A DNA stretch of 64,000 bases from Prochlorococcus sp. AG-347-L02. Its GTDB lineage: Bacteria; Cyanobacteriota; Cyanobacteriia; PCC-6307; Cyanobiaceae. The DNA lies in contig QCCL01000003.1 in NCBI GenBank assembly GCA_003281255.1, forward strand, positions 57,277-121,276. Reading direction: 5' to 3'. Positions 17,156 through 25,576 of this stretch are shown piece after piece (position 1 is the first letter of the stretch; each line of letters starts with the position of its first letter). The notes beneath the pieces are model-generated. The model was not told the DNA's origin. It did not search any database and was given only the letters and a program-made list of their open reading frames with translations. The translations under genes and the position numbers were made by a program.

Positions 17156-18223
17156 TTACAAATCTAAAGATATATCTACCAGTTTAGCCACAAGTCGCTC
17201 AATTTTTAAACCTGAAGCTTCCCAAAGCATTGGAAACATACTGTTTTTTGTAAAACCAGGAATTGTATTTATTTCATTCAGCAAAATTTTATTTGAAGAT
17301 TTTTCTAAAAAGAAATCTACTCTTGCAAAACCGAAAATATTTAGTGCTCTACAACTTTTAATAGCAATGTCTTTAATTTCTTTTGTGATTTTAGAATCTA
17401 TTTCGGCTGGGATAATTATTTGATTATTTGAGTGATATTTTGAATCGTAATCATACCAATCACTTTCATAATTTACCTCACCTATTTCGGAGGTTAAGAG
17501 TTTTGAATTTCCAATTATTCCGCATTCAATCTCCCTTACCTCTAAACCTTCCTCTATTACGATTCTTTGATCTATTTGCTGAGCCTTTTCTAATGCTTGT
17601 AATATTTCTGATTCATTTATGACTTTGGAGATACCAAGAGATGATCCAGAGTTCGATGGTTTAATAAAAACAGGAAAATTTAATTTTTTTAAAATTTCAT
17701 TAATTATTTTATTTTTTACTTCCTTATCGTTGAAATCTTCATTTTGAAAAACCAGATAATTAACTTGTGGAAGTTTAAGATTTGAGAAAATTGTTTTCAT
17801 CAAAATTTTATCCATACCAAGTGCAGATCCAATAATTCCACATCCCACTAAAGGTTTCTTTGTAAATCTAATTAAGCCATGAATTGATCCGTCTTCACCA
17901 TTAAATCCATGTAAAAGAGGAAACCAAATATCTACATTCTGAAATTCAATTCCGTCAAGAAAGTTAAGTTTTTCTTTATTAAAAATTTCTTGTTTTTTTG
18001 TTTTATTGTTTTTAATTTCACCAATTAGGATTTTTTCTGAAATATTACTATCAAGCCAATCTCCATATTTATTTATGTAAAAGGCTTTAACTGTAAAGCG
18101 CTCTTTATTTATTTCAGACTTAAATGCTTTATAAACTGTTTTTGCAGAGGATATCGATACTTCATGTTCATTGGAATTCCCCCCAAATATTAACCCAATA
18201 CATTTTTTCTTACCCCCGATCAT
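17156..18223 (-). CDS. ddl: D-alanine--D-alanine ligase
   Basis: This 355-residue ATP-grasp enzyme joins two D-alanines for peptidoglycan precursors. Seen are the N-terminal GLIFGGNSNEHEVSISSA, the gate region PLLHGFNGEDGSIHGL, PVFIKPSNSGSSLG (ATP-binding), and the C-terminal metal-binding ARVDFFLE and LLNEINTIPGFT. The length is as expected. It sits in a minus-strand series miaB-ddl-unknown-ftsQ-ftsZ, 11 bases after miaB. Confidence 0.97.
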   Translation of the reverse strand: MIGGKKKCIGLIFGGNSNEHEVSISSAKTVYKAFKSEINKERFTVKAFYINKYGDWLDSNISEKILIGEIKNNKTKKQEIFNKEKLNFLDGIEFQNVDIWFPLLHGFNGEDGSIHGLIRFTKKPLVGCGIIGSALGMDKILMKTIFSNLKLPQVNYLVFQNEDFNDKEVKNKIINEILKKLNFPVFIKPSNSGSSLGISKVINESEILQALEKAQQIDQRIVIEEGLEVREIECGIIGNSKLLTSEIGEVNYESDWYDYDSKYHSNNQIIIPAEIDSKITKEIKDIAIKSCRALNIFGFARVDFFLEKSSNKILLNEINTIPGFTKNSMFPMLWEASGLKIERLVAKLVDISLDL

Positions 18224-18234
18224 TTAGAAAAAAA

Positions 18235-19629
18235 TCATAAATAAAGTTCGCCTGTTAAAGAAAAGGGTCTTGCTTGATTTATTCTGACATCTATCTCATC
18301 TCCCAATGAAAAATTAAAGTTAATGTTTTTGGGAATCTCTACGAAGGTCAATCTATTTGTTCTAGTTCTACCCATAATTTGCGAGGAATTTTTTGGATTA
18401 AAACCCTCTATTAAAACGCTTTCGATATTATTGATGTATCTTTGATTTCTGCTCCTAGCTGTTTTCTCGACCATATTATTAATTTCCTGCAATCTAGCTT
18501 TTTTCAACTCTTCTGAAAGTTGATTCGACCATACCGCTGCAGGTGTGTTTGGTCTTGGAGAGTATGCTGCAGTATTAACTTGATCAAAGCCAATTTCTGA
18601 TATTAGATTTAATGTATCTTGAAATTGTTGTTCGGTTTCTCCTGGGAAAGCAACTATTGCGTCAGCTGTGATTGATGCATCTGGCATTAATGATCTTATA
18701 TTCTCGATAATATTTTTATACTTTTTAATAGTGTATCCTCTGGACATTTGCTTTAAAATTTCATCATTTCCACTTTGGAAGGGAATATGGAAATGTTCGC
18801 AGACTTTATCAAGTTCATAACAAGCTTGAATTAACCTTTTTGAAAAATATCTCGGATGACTAGTAGCAAATCTTATTCTGCGAATTCCTTTAACATCATG
18901 AATGTAATATAAGAGATCAGTTAGGGTATTTTCCTTTCTCCCCTCTTTTGTAGTTCCTGGAAGATCTCTACCATAAGCATCAATGTTCTGGCCCAAAAGA
19001 GTAATTTCTTTAAAATTATCATTAGCTAATTTTTGAATCTCACTTTTTATCGCATTTGGATATCTTGATTGCTCTTTTCCTCTAACAGAGGGTACTACAC
19101 AATATGAACATCTTTCATTACATCCATAAATGATATTAACCCAGCCACAAATAGAGCTTTCTCTTCTGGCACTAGTTATGTCTTCAGAAATGAATGTTTC
19201 TTCTGTGGCAGCGACTTGATTTCCTAAGTCAACTTTCCCCAGAAGATTCTCAAGGTTATTTACATGTTGAGGGCCCATTACTAGGTCAAGTTCTGGGACT
19301 CTTCTTAATAAGGACTCTCCCTCCTGCTGAGCAAGGCAACCTGCGACAACAAGTTTAAGGCTTGGTGTTTTGTGCTTTCTTTTTGCTTGTCTTCCAAGAA
19401 AGCTGTAAACTTTTTGCTCCGCATTATCTCTTATAGTGCATGTATTGTATAGAACCAAATCAGCATTTAATTCATTATCTGCTTTGGTGTATCCCATTTT
19501 CTCTAATGTTCCAGCCATCCTCTCAGAATCAGCCTTGTTCATTTGGCATCCAAATGTGGTTATCCAATAACTGTTAGAAGTTGAATTCTTTTGAAATTTT
19601 TTTTCGTCTGGTTTTGTTTTTGTTAGCAC
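18235..19629 (-). CDS. miaB: tRNA-2-methylthio-N6-dimethylallyladenosine synthase
   Basis: This 464-residue radical-SAM methylthiotransferase acts on i6A37 of tRNAs. The N-terminal UPF0004 domain supplies three cysteines for the auxiliary cluster ([34 protein letters not shown]). The radical-SAM motif is [15 protein letters not shown]-terminal TRAM domain ends with [15 protein letters not shown], characteristic of MiaB. It heads the wall/division run, with tRNA-His upstream on the same strand. Confidence 0.97.
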   Translation of the reverse strand: MLTKTKPDEKKFQKNSTSNSYWITTFGCQMNKADSERMAGTLEKMGYTKADNELNADLVLYNTCTIRDNAEQKVYSFLGRQAKRKHKTPSLKLVVAGCLAQQEGESLLRRVPELDLVMGPQHVNNLENLLGKVDLGNQVAATEETFISEDITSARRESSICGWVNIIYGCNERCSYCVVPSVRGKEQSRYPNAIKSEIQKLANDNFKEITLLGQNIDAYGRDLPGTTKEGRKENTLTDLLYYIHDVKGIRRIRFATSHPRYFSKRLIQACYELDKVCEHFHIPFQSGNDEILKQMSRGYTIKKYKNIIENIRSLMPDASITADAIVAFPGETEQQFQDTLNLISEIGFDQVNTAAYSPRPNTPAAVWSNQLSEELKKARLQEINNMVEKTARSRNQRYINNIESVLIEGFNPKNSSQIMGRTRTNRLTFVEIPKNINFNFSLGDEIDVRINQARPFSLTGELYL

Positions 19630-19701
19630 TTTGCTAGGAAGTTTTTATGATTCTTTAATCCAAAATTACAAGTTAAATAATTTTGCTGCAATTTTTTTGA
19701 G

Positions 19702-19775
19702 GGCGAGCGAGGGGATTCGAACCCCCGAATAGCGGCGCCACAAGCCGCTGCCTTAACCACTTGGCGACGCCCGCC
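19702..19775 (-). tRNA. tRNA-His (anticodon GUG)
   Basis: Read on the minus strand, the acceptor GCGGGCG pairs with CGCTCGC, with one G-T pair. The extra G at position -1 (19775) and C discriminator (19702) that mark histidine tRNAs are both present. The anticodon stem GCGGC/GCCGC holds the loop TTGTGGC, giving GTG. The T loop is GTTCGAATC. It lies 72 bases upstream of miaB on the same strand. Confidence 0.97.
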
Positions 19776-19893
19776 TCACATTTATAAATTTAACAACTCA
19801 AGGGTGATTTTCATAGTTATTTTTATCTTTTAGAGAAATTTGAATTATTTTCTAATTTAGTAATGTTTTCTTATGATTTAAAATAAAAGAAAA

Positions 19894-21138
19894 TTGAAAA
19901 ATTTGAGTAATTCCGGTACAGCTGAGGTTCTTATTCCCAGAAGCCTTTGTTTAATAGAAGATATTGATAACCTTATTATTGATGTAGAGGATTTATGTTC
20001 ACTTTCCATTAGTTGGGAGGATGGATTTGTCTCTGAGTTAAAACCTTTAGAAAATAAAGTTATAAAACCAAAAAATATTTTATTCCCAAGATTTGTTGAA
20101 ACGCATTCGCATTTAGATAAATCATTTACATGGGCAGACTTTCCTAATCTGGAATCAAACTATGGAGGAGCATTATCAGTAAATCTTGAAGAACATAAAA
20201 CTAGAACTACAGATAAGGTTCTTGAAAGAGTAGAGAAATCATTAAAACTTGCTATTCAAAATGGATACCGAGCTATTAGAAGTCATATTGATACATACAA
20301 AAGTCAATCTATTGATATTTGGATTGAACTTTTTAAATTCCAAAAAAAATTTTCATCTGAGTTGACTTTACAATACGTTGCTCTAGCTCCATTGGAATTT
20401 TGGGATACATCTAATGGAGAAGAATTGGCAAAATTATTTTCCTCTAATGGAGGTATTTTAGGAGGTGTTGTTGTGCCCCCATTCAACAAAAAAAATACAA
20501 GCAAATTTCTTGCAAAGATGCTTCTTCTTGCGAGAAAATACAAATTAGAAATTGATTTGCATATAGATGAGTCAATTATTGAGCCTGGAGCAGGAATAAA
20601 AGTTTTATTAGATACAATCGAAAATTCAAAAATTAATAGTATTCCGATCACTTGCAGTCATTTGAGTAGTCTTATTTCTCTAAGTCATAGAGAGATTTTA
20701 AATTTAGGAGAAAAAATGGCTAAGAAAAAAATTAAGGTTATTGCTTTACCCCTAACAAATTTTTGGCTGCTCAATCGAAGTAATAAAACTACATCATTAA
20801 ATAGACCAGTTGCGCCATTAAAGCAATTACAAAAATCACATGTGGATGTATCTCTGGGTAGTGATAATGTTCAAGACCCTTGGTACCCATTTGGAAATTT
20901 TGATCCTTTTTATATGTTGTCTTGCTCGATACCTATGCTTCAACTAAATCCCTGGGAGAGAATGACTTTATCTTCTATTTTTTTAGCTCCAAGCAGATTA
21001 TTAAATTTAGAATGGGATGGTTTAATTAAAAAGGGTTGCCCTGCTGACTTTGTAATTTTAGATGCACAAAGATGGGCAGATGTTTTTTCGACAAATTTAA
21101 AGAGAAAAGTATATATAAAAGGCGATTTATATTGCTAA
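19894..21138 (+). CDS. Cytosine-deaminase-like amidohydrolase
   Basis: This 414-residue metal-dependent hydrolase has the amidohydrolase metal ligands in THSHLDKSF (HxH near residue 71), EIDLHIDESI, TCSHLSSL, and LGSDNVQDPWYPFG. The last closely resembles the SDNVxDPFYPxG motif of bacterial cytosine deaminase. A C-terminal beta element (KKGCPADFVILDA) is typical of the superfamily. The start is TTG, either at 19894 or three codons later at 19903. It precedes an FAD-linked oxidase gene by 38 bases, and the two look like one unit. The true substrate (cytosine or another cyclic ureide or amidine) cannot be decided. Confidence 0.82.
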   Translation: MKNLSNSGTAEVLIPRSLCLIEDIDNLIIDVEDLCSLSISWEDGFVSELKPLENKVIKPKNILFPRFVETHSHLDKSFTWADFPNLESNYGGALSVNLEEHKTRTTDKVLERVEKSLKLAIQNGYRAIRSHIDTYKSQSIDIWIELFKFQKKFSSELTLQYVALAPLEFWDTSNGEELAKLFSSNGGILGGVVVPPFNKKNTSKFLAKMLLLARKYKLEIDLHIDESIIEPGAGIKVLLDTIENSKINSIPITCSHLSSLISLSHREILNLGEKMAKKKIKVIALPLTNFWLLNRSNKTTSLNRPVAPLKQLQKSHVDVSLGSDNVQDPWYPFGNFDPFYMLSCSIPMLQLNPWERMTLSSIFLAPSRLLNLEWDGLIKKGCPADFVILDAQRWADVFSTNLKRKVYIKGDLYC

Positions 21139-21176
21139 TCGACTAATTTATATATAAAACACAAAAAATTTTATTA

Positions 21177-22532
21177 ATGAAATCAAATAGTCTTAAATTT
21201 TTAGACAAATTTAGGGAAGTCAAAAACTTAGAGATTATTGAAAGCCAATCAGACGTAAAAAGACTTTCAAAAGATTTTTATAACTACTCTCCAATCCTTA
21301 CTGGAATATTAGACGAATGTATCGCTGATTTGGTGGTCAGACCTATTGATCATAACGCGGTGAAGAAAGTAGCAAAAATTTGTTGGGATTTTTCTATCCC
21401 TCTTACTTTGCGGGGTTCAGGAACAGGCAATTATGGACAAGCTGTTCCATTGTTTAAAGGAGTTGTAATGCAGATGAGTCACTTTAATAAATTAGAAGAA
21501 TTTGATCCAGATACAGGTTTTGTGAAAGCACAGTCTGGATGTGTCATGGGAGATTTGAATAAACAATTAGAAAAATATGGAAGGGAATTAAGGTTGCTTC
21601 CTAGTACTTGGAAAACCGCTACAATTGGAGGCTTTATTGCAGGCGGTTCAGGAGGTATAGGATCTATTAGGTGGGGATTTTTAAGAGATCCAGGAAATCT
21701 TATTGGTTTAGAGGCAGTGACTATGAATGAAAAACCTGATTTATTAAAATTTGATGCTGAAGAATCCGAACCTCTTAATCATGCTTATGGGACTAATGGA
21801 ATAATTACTTCTTTATTACTTGCTACTGATATCAAACGTAAGTGGTATTCGATAGTTATCGACTGTATTGAATTTGAAAAAACAATAGAAATATTAAAAA
21901 TTCTCACGAGCGCCGCAATTGATCTGAAACTAGGAGCAATTCTTGAAGATGAAATTGTAGATCAAATGCCAAAATGGTTTAAAAGTAATTCTAGAAGTCA
22001 CAAGATATTAATACAATCTACTCTTGGAGGAACAAAAACGATCGAGTTGATTTGTAAAAAATTCAAAGTTGAATTTACCCTCCTTGGGGAAGAAGAAAAA
22101 CTTGTTAATGGAATTTCTGAAGTCGTATGGAATCATACAACTCTTCATATGAGGTCTAGGGATAAAAATTGGACTTATTTACAGATGCTTTTGCCACTTA
22201 ATAATGAACTAGAATTGATTAATTTTTTGAGAAAAAAATGGGGTAGAAAAGTTCTTTGGCATTTAGAGGCAGTTTCTCAACAAGGATCACCGCGATTAGC
22301 GGCTTTGCCTGTATTAAGGTGGAACGGGATAGATGAATTAAATGAAATAATGGAAGATTGTAAGAAACTTGGTGCGTTTATTTTTAATCCCCATGTTTTA
22401 ACTGTCGAGGGCGGAGGCCTAGGAGTGGTTGACGCAGATCAAGTAAAAGCGAAATTAAAATTTGATCCAAAAGGGCTATTAAATCCAGGAAAATTGGAAG
22501 GTTGGGAAGTAAAAGAACAATTTAATATTTAA
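21177..22532 (+). CDS. FAD-linked oxidase (GlcD/VAO-type FAD-binding domain)
   Basis: This 451-residue flavoprotein has the PP-loop of the FAD_binding_4 domain: LVVRPIDHNAVKKVAKI, LTLRGSGTGNYGQAVPL, and TIGGFIAGGSGGIGSIRWG. The C-terminus carries KFDPKGLLNPGKLEGW, the usual ending of GlcD-like oxidases. It is soluble, with no iron-sulfur cysteine pairs, so it is a GlcD-type subunit alone rather than a D-lactate/glycolate complex. Cotranscription with the upstream amidohydrolase is likely. The substrate is unknown. Its stop overlaps that of the convergent folC by 4 bases. Confidence 0.85.
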   Translation: MKSNSLKFLDKFREVKNLEIIESQSDVKRLSKDFYNYSPILTGILDECIADLVVRPIDHNAVKKVAKICWDFSIPLTLRGSGTGNYGQAVPLFKGVVMQMSHFNKLEEFDPDTGFVKAQSGCVMGDLNKQLEKYGRELRLLPSTWKTATIGGFIAGGSGGIGSIRWGFLRDPGNLIGLEAVTMNEKPDLLKFDAEESEPLNHAYGTNGIITSLLLATDIKRKWYSIVIDCIEFEKTIEILKILTSAAIDLKLGAILEDEIVDQMPKWFKSNSRSHKILIQSTLGGTKTIELICKKFKVEFTLLGEEEKLVNGISEVVWNHTTLHMRSRDKNWTYLQMLLPLNNELELINFLRKKWGRKVLWHLEAVSQQGSPRLAALPVLRWNGIDELNEIMEDCKKLGAFIFNPHVLTVEGGGLGVVDADQVKAKLKFDPKGLLNPGKLEGWEVKEQFNI

Positions 22533-23761
22533 CATTTCTGTTTATTTGTAAATTTGAAAAATTCAGCAACTAAAAAAATAGAACCTGTTAGAACAGGATG
22601 AATAGATGGCCATTTTTCTAGGGAAAATAAATACTCAATGGCAAGTTCAAATGTTTTAAATTCAATTGTTTTTTGAAGGTCAATTTCTTTAATCTGAGAG
22701 AGATCGTTTAATTGCCAACTAGGTTGGTTTGGAACTGGCACAAGTAATAATTGATCATTTTTCTTTATAAGTGTTTTTAATATTGCGTAAATATCTTTTT
22801 GTCTTTGGACACCTAAAATCCAATAAATTCCTTTATCTTCATTCTCCCAATTGCTTCGTTCATGAGAGAGCGCTTTTGCAGCAGGATAATTATGCGCACA
22901 ATCTACAAGAATTTCTTTGTTCAAATAATTTATTATTTCTAACCTTCCTTTCCAAGCTGTCTTTTTAAGACCTTCAGATATGTGTTTTTCTTTAATATTA
23001 AATCCCAAATTATTCAGCGCTTCAACTGCTCCAACAGCTACTGAAGCATTTTGCTTTTGGAAAATTCCTTTTAATCCAAGCTCATAGCTTTTTGAAATTG
23101 AATCTTTCCAGATAATTTCTGCTCCAACCTCTTTAACTTTTTTGGTTATTAAATTTTCAACTTGAATATTTTGGTTGCATGAGATGACAATTGAGTTTTT
23201 TTCAATAACTGCTAATTTTTCTTTGGCGATTTTTTCAATAGTATCTCCAAGAAATTCTTTATGGTCTAAGCCAATATTCCCAATAGCAATTATTGGTCTA
23301 GATTTGTGGGCTGTTGTCGCATCTAAACGTCCCCCTAATCCGGCTTCAAGAATGAGCAATTCAACTTTTTTATTATCAAAATAATTTAGTGCGCAACAAA
23401 TGATTTTTTCAAAAGGAGTTAATTCAAATGTTGAAAAATTTTTTTCAATTATCCTATAGATTTTTTCAAAATCAGTTTTTTTAATATTTTTTTTATTAAC
23501 TCTAATCCTCTCGCATACGTCTAAAAGATGTGGAGATGTTGTTACACCAAAATTCCTTTTAGCTTCAAAAAGTATACTTTCTAAATATGCCGCGATTGAT
23601 CCTTTCCCATTGGTCCCAATAATTTGTATTGCAGGGATATTCTCGCAAGGATTACCAAGTTCTTGAAGTACTTTTTTAATTCTTGATAACCCTAATTTGA
23701 TATTATCCCTTTCATGTTTAGGTGATAATAATTCAACAATTTTTAAATTTGCATTTTCCAA
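22529..23761 (-). CDS. folC: Folylpolyglutamate synthase / dihydrofolate synthase
   Basis: This 410-residue Mur-ligase-family enzyme adds glutamate to dihydropteroate or folate. Motifs are IIGTNGKGSIAAYLES (P-loop), VTTSPHLLDVCERIRVN, EAGLGGRLDATTA, and IGLDHKEFLGDTIEKIA. A C-terminal domain has LVDCAHNYPAAKAL. It lies 10 bases after argD on the same strand, so the two are likely cotranscribed. Confidence 0.95.
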   Translation of the reverse strand: MENANLKIVELLSPKHERDNIKLGLSRIKKVLQELGNPCENIPAIQIIGTNGKGSIAAYLESILFEAKRNFGVTTSPHLLDVCERIRVNKKNIKKTDFEKIYRIIEKNFSTFELTPFEKIICCALNYFDNKKVELLILEAGLGGRLDATTAHKSRPIIAIGNIGLDHKEFLGDTIEKIAKEKLAVIEKNSIVISCNQNIQVENLITKKVKEVGAEIIWKDSISKSYELGLKGIFQKQNASVAVGAVEALNNLGFNIKEKHISEGLKKTAWKGRLEIINYLNKEILVDCAHNYPAAKALSHERSNWENEDKGIYWILGVQRQKDIYAILKTLIKKNDQLLLVPVPNQPSWQLNDLSQIKEIDLQKTIEFKTFELAIEYLFSLEKWPSIHPVLTGSIFLVAEFFKFTNKQKC

Positions 23762-23771
23762 AATTTAATTA

Positions 23772-24947
23772 CTATAACTCTTCAAAAATTGAACTTAGCT
23801 TTTCCAAAAGAATATTAATTTCTCTTCTAGATATAATTAATGGTGGGACAATCCTTACAACGTTTCCTCCTGCAGGAACTACAAGTAATCCTTTATCAAA
23901 AGCTTTTAATGTAATTTTTTTTGCATCAGCATAATCATCATTGATCACAAGACCTTGTATTAGACCTAAACCTCTTTTCCCGCTAATAATATTTGGAAAT
24001 TTTTTTGATAATTCTTCAAACCCAGTACTTAGTTGTTTCCCTCTTAGATAAACATTATTGATAAGATTTCTTCTATTTATTTCCTCTAGTACAGTTAGGG
24101 CAGCTTTACAGGCGAAAGGGTTCCCCCCAAAAGTGCTTGCATGATCTCCTGGAGAAAAAATGTCGGCTTTTTCTTTTACTAATAATGCTCCAATTGCATG
24201 ACCTCCTCCTAATCCTTTAGCAAGGGTGAATCCATCAGGTTCAATTCCTAAATTCTCATAACCCCACATTTTTCCAGTTCGACCTACTCCACTTTGGACC
24301 TCATCTAAAATGAGAAGAGAATTATATTTATCACATATATCTCTCAGGCTTTTAAAAAATATTTTACTTCCAGGAATTACGCCACCTTCCCCTTGTATTG
24401 GTTCAACTAAAACGCCGGAAATTTTTTGATCATTATTTTCACATTCTTCAAATATTTTTTTTACCGAATCAAAATTGTTAAATTTAAAAAATTTGAAACC
24501 TTGAATCAATGGTTCGAACCCTTTTTGATATTTGGGCTGACCAGTCGCACTCAAGGCTGCAAGCGTCCTTCCATGAAAGCTGGATTCTGCTGCGAGAATA
24601 ATTGATTCCTTACCTTTATTTGTTGTATTACCATATTTTTTAATTAATTTTATTGCTGATTCATTTGCTTCCGCACCACTGTTGCAGAAGAAGACGCTTT
24701 TAGCACAACTCATATTCGTTAAAGTTCTGCTTAATTGTTCTTGTTCTTCAATGTTGTAGAGGTTGGAAATGTGCTGAATCTTTTTTAGTTGAGTTGATAG
24801 CCTTCTTCTTAAAACTCTATCGCTATGTCCAAGACTACAAGTTGCTATACCCGCGACTGCATCAAGATACTTTTTACCTGTTTTGTCCCATAGCCAACAA
24901 CCTTTTCCTTTTTTGAAAGATATATCGTATCGACTATAGGTATTCAT
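23772..24947 (-). CDS. argD: Acetylornithine aminotransferase
   Basis: This class III PLP aminotransferase of arginine synthesis has 391 residues from the ATG at 24947. It shows VFFCNSGAEANESAIKL, SSFHGRTLAALS, LILDEVQSGVGRTG, and the PLP lysine in FTLAKGLGGGHAIG. The open frame continues upstream to 25028, but that part is translation of the tRNA-Leu gene and lacks homology, so I start at MNTYSRYDISF. The ATG is only five bases after the tRNA discriminator. The mRNA therefore has to arise by tRNA 3' processing, with an almost leaderless end. Confidence 0.95.
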   Translation of the reverse strand: MNTYSRYDISFKKGKGCWLWDKTGKKYLDAVAGIATCSLGHSDRVLRRRLSTQLKKIQHISNLYNIEEQEQLSRTLTNMSCAKSVFFCNSGAEANESAIKLIKKYGNTTNKGKESIILAAESSFHGRTLAALSATGQPKYQKGFEPLIQGFKFFKFNNFDSVKKIFEECENNDQKISGVLVEPIQGEGGVIPGSKIFFKSLRDICDKYNSLLILDEVQSGVGRTGKMWGYENLGIEPDGFTLAKGLGGGHAIGALLVKEKADIFSPGDHASTFGGNPFACKAALTVLEEINRRNLINNVYLRGKQLSTGFEELSKKFPNIISGKRGLGLIQGLVINDDYADAKKITLKAFDKGLLVVPAGGNVVRIVPPLIISRREINILLEKLSSIFEEL

Positions 24948-24952
24948 CAAAG

Positions 24953-25034
24953 TGGGAGCGGTCGGACTTGAACCGACATACCCGAAGGTGCCGCATTTTG
25001 AGTGCGGTGCGTCTACCAATTCCACCACGCTCCC
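24953..25034 (-). tRNA. tRNA-Leu (anticodon CAA)
   Basis: Read on the minus strand, GGGAGCG pairs with CGCTCCC, followed by an A discriminator at 24953. The D region is GTGGAATTGGTAGAC, typical of leucine tRNAs. The anticodon stem CCGCA/TGCGG holds the loop CTCAAAA, giving CAA. A long variable arm and the T arm with GTTCAAGTC follow. At 82 bases it is a class II tRNA. Confidence 0.97.
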
Positions 25035-25316
25035 AAGGTTTTTGAAAAAATTAACCTTTTTATTATAACAAAAATCAACTCATTGACTATTGTTTTGGTC
25101 AATGAATAGTGATCAAGATAACGTTTTTAATAGTTAATCTTTTCGATAAAAATATAGAGTTATATTTCTTGAATTTGCTGACAAGAAACAAGGTAAAAAA
25201 ATAAAAAGTTAAACATTTATGATACATTTTTGCGATTTAATGCAAGTAAAAGTCTTTTTAAAACGAAGATAGCTTCATAATTAGTAATATTGTGTTATAT
25301 TTAAGAAAAAAAGTAA

Positions 25317-25424
25317 ATGTCCAAAACTCAAGCTAAAAAACTATCCTTTAAATTTGTCCCTTATCTCTTTGTTGCAGTGACTATATTGACAACTTTCGGA
25401 TCTAGTAGCGTCACCTGGTCATGA
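25317..25424 (+). CDS. Putative 35-residue membrane peptide
   Basis: ATG at 25317 opens a frame encoding a basic N-terminus (MSKTQAKKLSF), one hydrophobic segment (FVPYLFVAVTILTTFG) and a short polar end. The sequence TTATATTTAAG about 20 bases upstream could be a -10 element. The stop TGA overlaps the start of a second tiny ORF (ATGA). Its reality is inferred from the orderly arrangement and membrane-peptide composition; I recognise no family. Confidence 0.45.
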   Translation: MSKTQAKKLSFKFVPYLFVAVTILTTFGSSSVTWS

Positions 25425-25531
25425 ATGAGTTCAAGTTTATTGGTTTAAATAAAATTTGGTCTGGTCGTTTTTTAGTGCTGTTATTGTTATTTTTTGGTTG
25501 TATTTCACTAATAAATATTGCTTACGTTTGA
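25421..25531 (+). CDS. Putative 36-residue membrane peptide
   Basis: This frame starts inside the stop codon of the preceding tiny ORF (ATGA overlap) and encodes MNEFKFIGLNKIWSGR, then one strong transmembrane helix (FLVLLLLFFGCISLINIAYV). Its size and topology resemble small photosystem or cytochrome subunits, but I match it to none. It converges on murA, ending 45 bases before the murA stop. Confidence 0.45.
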   Translation: MNEFKFIGLNKIWSGRFLVLLLLFFGCISLINIAYV

Positions 25532-25576
25532 ATAAATTAAAAAATTTACTTAGTTTTAAAAATACCTTTGTTAAAA

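Noticed and set aside
24948..25028. N-terminal extension of argD (27 codons)
   Set aside because: It is the tRNA-Leu gene read as protein; homology begins at MNTYSRYD.
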